Shown one piece after another: positions 6,117-10,137 of a DNA stretch of 10,137 nucleotides; position 1 is the first letter of the stretch, and every line of letters begins with the position of its first letter. Made by a program: the position numbers and the translations under genes. This DNA is from DASULA01 sp036278435. GTDB lineage: Bacteria; Actinomycetota; Actinomycetes; Mycobacteriales; DASULA01. The stretch spans positions 1 through 10,137 of the forward strand of contig DASULA010000461.1 in NCBI GenBank assembly GCA_036278435.1, given 5' to 3'. The notes under the pieces were generated by a model. That model ran no database searches. It saw nothing but the letters and a program-made list of their open reading frames with translations, and was not told the DNA's origin.

Positions 6117-7195
6117 AGTCCGTACTGGTCGCGGCGCTGGTCGCGCTGATCGCCTCAATCCTCACCACGCCACTGGCGATCCGGGCGCTGCGGCGCAGGG
6201 GTTTCGGGCAGGAGATCCGGGACGACGGCCCGCAGACCCACCTGGCCAAGCGGGGCACCCCCACCATGGGCGGCACGGTGATCATCCTGGCCACCCTGGT
6301 CGGCTACTTCGTCGCCCACCTGTTCCTGTTCGGCCAGCAGGGGCGCGGCCCGACCGCGTCGGCCCTGCTGGTGCTCTACCTGATGACCGGGCTGGGTGTG
6401 GTGGGGTTCCTCGACGACTTCATCAAGATCCGCAAGCAGCGCAGCCTGGGGTTGAACAAGACCGCGAAGATGGTCGGGCAGCTCGTCATCGGGGTGAGCT
6501 TCGCCGTCGTGGCGTTGGGTTTCCGGAACCGCCACGGCCTGACCCCGGCGTCCACCCACCTGTCCTTCGTCCGGGACATCGCGCCGCTGAGCCTGGGTCC
6601 GATCCTGTTCGTGGTGTTCGCCTATCTGCTGATCTCGGGTTTCTCCAACGCGGTGAACCTCACCGACGGCCTGGACGGGCTGGCCGCGGGCAGCTCGGTG
6701 ATGGTGTTCGGGACCTACGTGGTGATCACCTTCTACCAGTTCCGGAACGCCTGTAGCACGATCCACCGGGCCGGCTGCTACCAGGTTCGCGACCCGCTCG
6801 ACCTGGCCCTGGTGGCGGCGGCTGCGATGTGTGCCTGTTTTGGGTTCCTGTGGTGGAACGCTCATCCGGCGAAGATCATCATGGGTGACACCGGATCACT
6901 GTCGCTGGGTGGGCTGATGGCCGGAATCGCGCTGCTGTCCAAGACCGAGCTGCTGCTGGTCGTGCTCGGCGGGCTGTTCGTGGTCGAGACGCTGTCGGTG
7001 GTGTTGCAGGTCGCCATGTTCAAGCTGCGGCGCAAGCGGTTGTTCAACATGGCACCCATCCATCACCATTTCGAACTCGCCGGTTGGGCCGAGATGACCG
7101 TTATCGTGCGGTTCTGGATCATCACCGGGCTGGCCGTGGCGTTCGGCCTGGGCCTGTTCTACGCCGAGTTCATCTCCTTCGGGCTGCCCGGATGA
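6113..7195 (+). CDS. mraY: Phospho-N-acetylmuramoyl-pentapeptide transferase MraY
   Basis: MraY is the integral membrane enzyme that transfers phospho-MurNAc-pentapeptide from UDP to undecaprenyl phosphate, making lipid I on the inner face of the membrane. The protein has 360 residues and about ten hydrophobic segments, normal for the family. Seen motifs: HLAKRGTPTMGG near residues 43-54, the aspartate pair D101-D102 in FLDDFIK, NLTDGLDGLA starting at N182 (D185, D188), D259 in IIMGDTGSLS, and the PIHHHFE histidine loop. Two cysteines, C214 and C222, fall in the loop after the NLTDGLDG helix that should face outside. The start is the GTG overlapping the murF stop, with GGGAG upstream; this gives the standard MKSVL-type N-terminus immediately before the first helix. 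The end overlaps murD by ATGA. Confidence 0.97.
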   Translation: MKSVLVAALVALIASILTTPLAIRALRRRGFGQEIRDDGPQTHLAKRGTPTMGGTVIILATLVGYFVAHLFLFGQQGRGPTASALLVLYLMTGLGVVGFLDDFIKIRKQRSLGLNKTAKMVGQLVIGVSFAVVALGFRNRHGLTPASTHLSFVRDIAPLSLGPILFVVFAYLLISGFSNAVNLTDGLDGLAAGSSVMVFGTYVVITFYQFRNACSTIHRAGCYQVRDPLDLALVAAAAMCACFGFLWWNAHPAKIIMGDTGSLSLGGLMAGIALLSKTELLLVVLGGLFVVETLSVVLQVAMFKLRRKRLFNMAPIHHHFELAGWAEMTVIVRFWIITGLAVAFGLGLFYAEFISFGLPG

Positions 7196-8610
7196 GCACG
7201 CCGCAGGACCGGTTGGCCGCCGCGGACGCTGACCTGGCCGGGCTGTCGGTGCTGGTGGCCGGAGCGGGTAGGTCCGGTGCGGCCGCCGCCCGGGCGCTGC
7301 TCGGGCTGGGCGCGGCGGTCACCGTCACCGACCGGACCGGCGGCGACCGCCTGAGCGCCCTGGTCGGGGCCGGGGCACGGACCGCGGTCGGGATCGGGTC
7401 CCCGCCGCCGGGCACCACACTGGTGGTGACCTCGCCGGGCTGGCGGCCGGACCACCCGCTGCTGGTGGCCGCCGGCCGGGCCGGGTTGCCGGTGATCGGC
7501 GAGGTGGAGCTGGCCTGGCTGCTCGGACAGCGGTCGGCCGCCGGGCCGGCCCCGTGGTTGGCGCTCACCGGCACGAACGGGAAGACCACGGCGGTGCGGA
7601 TGTTGGCGTCGATGCTGACGGCCGGCGGATACCGGGCGGTCGCGGTGGGCAACGTGGGCCGGCCAGTGGTCGAGGCGGTCCTGGCCGACCCGCCCTTCGA
7701 CGTGCTGGCGGTGGAACTGTCCAGCTTCCAGCTGCACTGGTCGCCGTCGCCGCGGCCGCGGGTGGCGGCGGTGCTCAACGTGGCCGAGGACCACCTGGAC
7801 TGGCACGGCTCGATGCGGGCGTATGCCGCGGACAAGGGTCGTATCTATCATCCTGGTGCCGTCAACGTGTTCAACGCCGACGACCGGTGCGGCCGGCGAC
7901 TGGTCGAGGGGTTCGCCGACGCGGTCGGCTTCACCCTGGGCGTGCCCGGTCCGGGCCGTCTCGGCGTCCGGGGCGGCGTGCTGGTCGATCGCGCGTTCGA
8001 GCGGCCGGAGGGGTCCGGTGCCGGGGTTGAACTGGCCCTGGTGGCGGACGTGCGCCCGCCCGGGCCACACAACGTGGCCAACGCACTGGCCGCCGCGGCG
8101 CTGGCCCGCGCGCACGGCGTGCCGGCCGCGGCGGTGGCCGCGGGGCTGCGAGCGTTTCGGCCCGACCCGCATCGCAACGCCACCGTCGAGGTGGTCGGCG
8201 GCATCACCTACGTGGACGACAGCAAGGCGACGAACCCGCACGCGGCCGGAGCCTCGCTGTCGGCGTACCGGCGAGTGGTCTGGATCGCTGGCGGCCAGCT
8301 CAAAGGTGCGAATGTGGACGAGTTGGTCGCGACACACTGGGAGCGGATGGTTGGTGTCGTGCTACTCGGCGCGGACAGGGAGGTAATTCGCGATTCCCTC
8401 GCCCGACACGCGCCGGACCTCCCCGTGTCGGACGTCGCGGCAACGGACGATACGGCCATGGTGCAGGTGGTACGCGCCGCGGCGGGCCTGGCTCGACCCG
8501 GCGACACGGTGTTGCTCGCTCCCGCGGCCGCCTCGCTGGACATGTTCGGCAGCTACGGCGCCCGCGGCGACGCGTTCGCCGCCGCGGTGCGAGAGCTGGC
8601 CGCCCGATGA
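7192..8610 (+). CDS. murD: UDP-N-acetylmuramoyl-L-alanine--D-glutamate ligase MurD
   Basis: MurD adds D-glutamate to UDP-MurNAc-L-Ala, the second peptide step, in the cytosol. The protein has 472 residues. A Rossmann-like N-terminal domain begins LSVLVAGAGRSGAAAARALL near residue 18 and contains VVTSPGW. The central ATPase domain has GTNGKTT at 127-133, then VGNVGRPVVEA, AVELSSFQLHW, EDHLDWHGSM, and K215 as the likely carbamylated lysine. The C-terminal domain has DDSKATNPHA starting at D342 and the closing LAPAAASLDMFGSYGARGDAF, both diagnostic for MurD. ATG start overlapping the mraY stop, with only a weak ribosome-binding site, which suggests coupled translation. The stretch at about 8300-8400 uses more AT-ending codons (AAA, AAT, GTA, ATT, GAT) than its surroundings. 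The end overlaps ftsW by ATGA. Confidence 0.96.
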   Translation: MSTPQDRLAAADADLAGLSVLVAGAGRSGAAAARALLGLGAAVTVTDRTGGDRLSALVGAGARTAVGIGSPPPGTTLVVTSPGWRPDHPLLVAAGRAGLPVIGEVELAWLLGQRSAAGPAPWLALTGTNGKTTAVRMLASMLTAGGYRAVAVGNVGRPVVEAVLADPPFDVLAVELSSFQLHWSPSPRPRVAAVLNVAEDHLDWHGSMRAYAADKGRIYHPGAVNVFNADDRCGRRLVEGFADAVGFTLGVPGPGRLGVRGGVLVDRAFERPEGSGAGVELALVADVRPPGPHNVANALAAAALARAHGVPAAAVAAGLRAFRPDPHRNATVEVVGGITYVDDSKATNPHAAGASLSAYRRVVWIAGGQLKGANVDELVATHWERMVGVVLLGADREVIRDSLARHAPDLPVSDVAATDDTAMVQVVRAAAGLARPGDTVLLAPAAASLDMFGSYGARGDAFAAAVRELAAR

Positions 8611-10112
8611 CCGCCGGGGCCGCCCGGCCGGCGTCGCGGGCCCGCCGGCCGCGGGCGTTCCTGGACCGGCCGCTGACCTCGCTGCACCTGGTGCTCGCCT
8701 CCGGCGGCCTGTTGCTCGCGGTCGGCCTGGTCATGGTCTTCTCCGCGTCGATGTGGGACTCCTACAAGGAGTTCGGCAACGCCTACACGGTGGTCGGCAA
8801 GCAACTGATGTGGATCTGCGTCGGGCTGCCGGCCTTCTGGGTGGGTCTGCGGCTCAGTCCCGGCACCTACCGTGCGCTGGCCTACCCGGCCCTGTTGGCG
8901 TCCACGGCGCTGCTCATGATCGTGCTGGTGCCCGGCATCGGGGTGAGCGTGCACGGTGCCCAGCGGTGGATCGACCTGGGGCCGCTGCAACTACAACCGT
9001 CCGAGCCGGCCAAGCTCGCCCTGGCGTTGTGGGGTGCGGACCTGCTGGTCCGCAAGGAACGCACGATCCGGGAGTGGAAGCACCTGATCGTCCCGCTCGT
9101 GCCGGTGGGCACGGCGCTGTGCGCGCTGGTCATGCTGGAACCGGATCTGGGTACCACGTTGTGCTTTATCCTGGTGCTCTTCGGCCTGCTGTGGACGGTG
9201 GGCGCACCCGGTCGGCTGTTCGGTTCGCTGGCCATCTTCGCCGGCAGCGCGGTCTGCCTGCTCATCCTGATCGCGCCGTACCGGCTGGACCGGCTGACCA
9301 GTTTCCTGGACCCGTTCTCTGACCGGTTCAAGTCCGGCTACCAGGCCGTGCAGGGGCTGTACTCGCTGTCCACCGGTGGCCTGTTCGGCGTGGGGCTGGG
9401 GCAGAGCAAGATGAAGTGGGGACTGCTGCCCAATGCGCACACCGACTACATCTTCGCCATCATCGGCGAGGAACTCGGCTTGGTCGGCTGCCTGGTGGTG
9501 CTCGCGCTGTTCGCCACCCTGGCCTACGCCGGGCTGCGGATCGCCCGGCGGGTCACCGACCCGTTCATGCGGCTGGTCGCCGCCACGGTCACGGTGTGGC
9601 TGGCTGGGCAGGCCTTCATCAACGTCGGCTACGTGACCGGCATGCTGCCGGTCACCGGTATCCCGCTCCCGCTGATCTCCTTCGGCGGCACCTCCCTGGT
9701 ACTGACGATGTTCATCCTCGGCATGTTCGCCTCGTTCGCCCGGCATGAACCGGCCGCGGTCGCGCACCTGCGGAACCGGGGCCGGGGCCGGCTGTCTCGT
9801 CTGCTGGCCATCCCGCTGCCCGCGCCGGCCCGGACGAGGCGTCCCCGCGCGGGTGGCACCCCGGCCGTCCCGCGTCCGGGCCGGCCGTCGGGTGCCCGGG
9901 CACGGACCGGCTCGGACCGGGACGGAACGCCCCGGGCCGGCCGCCGGACCCCGTACCGTCAGGGCCAGGTGCCGTCGGCGGCGAGGCGGGGATCGCGCGG
10001 CAGGGTCGGGGCCGGCCGGTCCACCGCGGTCGGATCGAGGTCACCGGCCCGGGTGCCGGGCGGGGCGGGTGGCCCTGTCACCAACTACCGATCGGGAGCA
10101 CACCGGCGATGA
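8607..10112 (+). CDS. ftsW: Septal peptidoglycan glycosyltransferase FtsW (SEDS family)
   Basis: FtsW polymerises lipid II into glycan strands at the division site, in complex with FtsI; it belongs to the SEDS family with RodA and SpoVE. The protein has 501 residues. A short basic cytosolic N-terminus (about 1-25) precedes roughly ten membrane helices up to about residue 378. Markers seen: QRWIDLGPLQLQPSEPAKLAL, FKSGYQAVQGLYSLSTGG, and NAHTDYIFAIIGEELG with D280 at the position of the essential SEDS aspartate. The last membrane part is GIPLPLISFGGTS. Residues 379-501 are an Arg/Pro/Gly-rich, probably disordered cytosolic tail of about 120 residues, longer than in E. coli FtsW. RodA is the main alternative, but the place between murD and murG marks the divisome paralogue. 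ATG start overlapping the murD stop; the end overlaps murG by ATGA. Confidence 0.96.
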   Translation: MTAGAARPASRARRPRAFLDRPLTSLHLVLASGGLLLAVGLVMVFSASMWDSYKEFGNAYTVVGKQLMWICVGLPAFWVGLRLSPGTYRALAYPALLASTALLMIVLVPGIGVSVHGAQRWIDLGPLQLQPSEPAKLALALWGADLLVRKERTIREWKHLIVPLVPVGTALCALVMLEPDLGTTLCFILVLFGLLWTVGAPGRLFGSLAIFAGSAVCLLILIAPYRLDRLTSFLDPFSDRFKSGYQAVQGLYSLSTGGLFGVGLGQSKMKWGLLPNAHTDYIFAIIGEELGLVGCLVVLALFATLAYAGLRIARRVTDPFMRLVAATVTVWLAGQAFINVGYVTGMLPVTGIPLPLISFGGTSLVLTMFILGMFASFARHEPAAVAHLRNRGRGRLSRLLAIPLPAPARTRRPRAGGTPAVPRPGRPSGARARTGSDRDGTPRAGRRTPYRQGQVPSAARRGSRGRVGAGRSTAVGSRSPARVPGGAGGPVTNYRSGAHRR

Positions 10113-10137
10113 CCCATCAGGCGGGACGCGAGACGAG
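10109..10137 (+). CDS. murG: Start of the next gene, probably murG (UDP-GlcNAc transferase making lipid II), truncated by the window end
   Basis: ATG at 10109 overlaps the ftsW stop as ATGA, and a GGGAG lies at 10094-10098, 10 nt upstream. Only nine full codons are visible, reading MTHQAGRET, too few to identify a family. The murG call is inferred from the usual murD-ftsW-murG order in dcw clusters. MurG would add GlcNAc to lipid I on the inner membrane face. Confidence 0.6.

Noticed and set aside
4284..6158. Long minus-strand open frame of 624 codons opposite murE/murF
   Set aside because: High GC3 makes stop codons rare on the opposite strand. Its translation is Arg/Gly/His-rich with no recognisable motif, and the + strand holds two clear Mur ligases.
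5225..7195. Apparent murF-mraY fusion because the mraY frame is open from inside murF
   Set aside because: The upstream part is a low-complexity Arg/Gly-rich shadow of murF. The GGGAG site and GTGA overlap place the mraY start at 6113, giving the usual family length.
7159..8337. Minus-strand frame of 392 codons opposite murD
   Set aside because: No family motif, His/Arg/Gly-rich composition, and full overlap with a well-supported murD.
1..10137. CRISPR arrays, tRNA or rRNA genes, insertion sequences, intrinsic terminators
   Set aside because: I saw no spaced repeat arrays, no structural RNA signatures, no transposase motifs and no GC hairpin followed by a T-run. Coding sequence fills almost the whole window.

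Overview
The window is a stretch of the division and cell wall (dcw) cluster of a high-GC actinomycete. All genes are on the + strand and run in the conserved order rsmH (3' end) - ftsL - ftsI - murE - murF - mraY - murD - ftsW - murG (first codons only). By eye GC is above about 70 %, starts are often GTG, and no in-frame TTA codon was found. MurE carries the DNPR motif of enzymes that add meso-diaminopimelate, and the divisome proteins have Arg/Pro-rich cytosolic tails. Together these suggest Actinomycetota. A Micromonosporaceae source (Micromonospora, Salinispora or Actinoplanes type) is my best guess, partly because the rsmH-ftsL spacer resembles a repeat I remember from those genomes. That placement rests on memory, not on a search.

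Layout: 1-438 is the C-terminal part of the 16S rRNA m4C1402 methyltransferase RsmH. 439-514 is a non-coding spacer rich in short direct and inverted repeats, ending in a hairpin that covers the ftsL start. 515-1096 is ftsL, and 1093-3192 is ftsI (septal transpeptidase, PBP3 class). A 21-bp gap holding a possible -10 element precedes murE (3214-4710). Then follow murF (4707-6116), mraY (6113-7195), murD (7192-8610) and ftsW (8607-10112), and murG starts at 10109. Six junctions are 4-base ATGA or GTGA overlaps, which implies translational coupling in one long transcript. The only two breaks are the rsmH-ftsL spacer and the ftsI-murE gap. No terminator, tRNA, rRNA, CRISPR array or insertion sequence was seen, and the operon runs off both ends.

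The genes work together. MurD, MurE and MurF are ATP-dependent ligases that build the UDP-MurNAc-pentapeptide. MraY moves it onto undecaprenyl phosphate to form lipid I, and MurG would then make lipid II. FtsW polymerises lipid II at the septum, FtsI cross-links the glycan, and FtsL is the small scaffold that holds and activates the FtsW-FtsI pair.

I found no undescribed multi-gene system. The points most worth a second look are small: the repeat/hairpin element at the ftsL start, a possible leaderless promoter for murE, long basic disordered tails on FtsL, FtsI and FtsW, a Ser/Thr/Pro tail on FtsL, paired outward-facing cysteines in MraY and FtsI, and an altered conserved motif in MurF.
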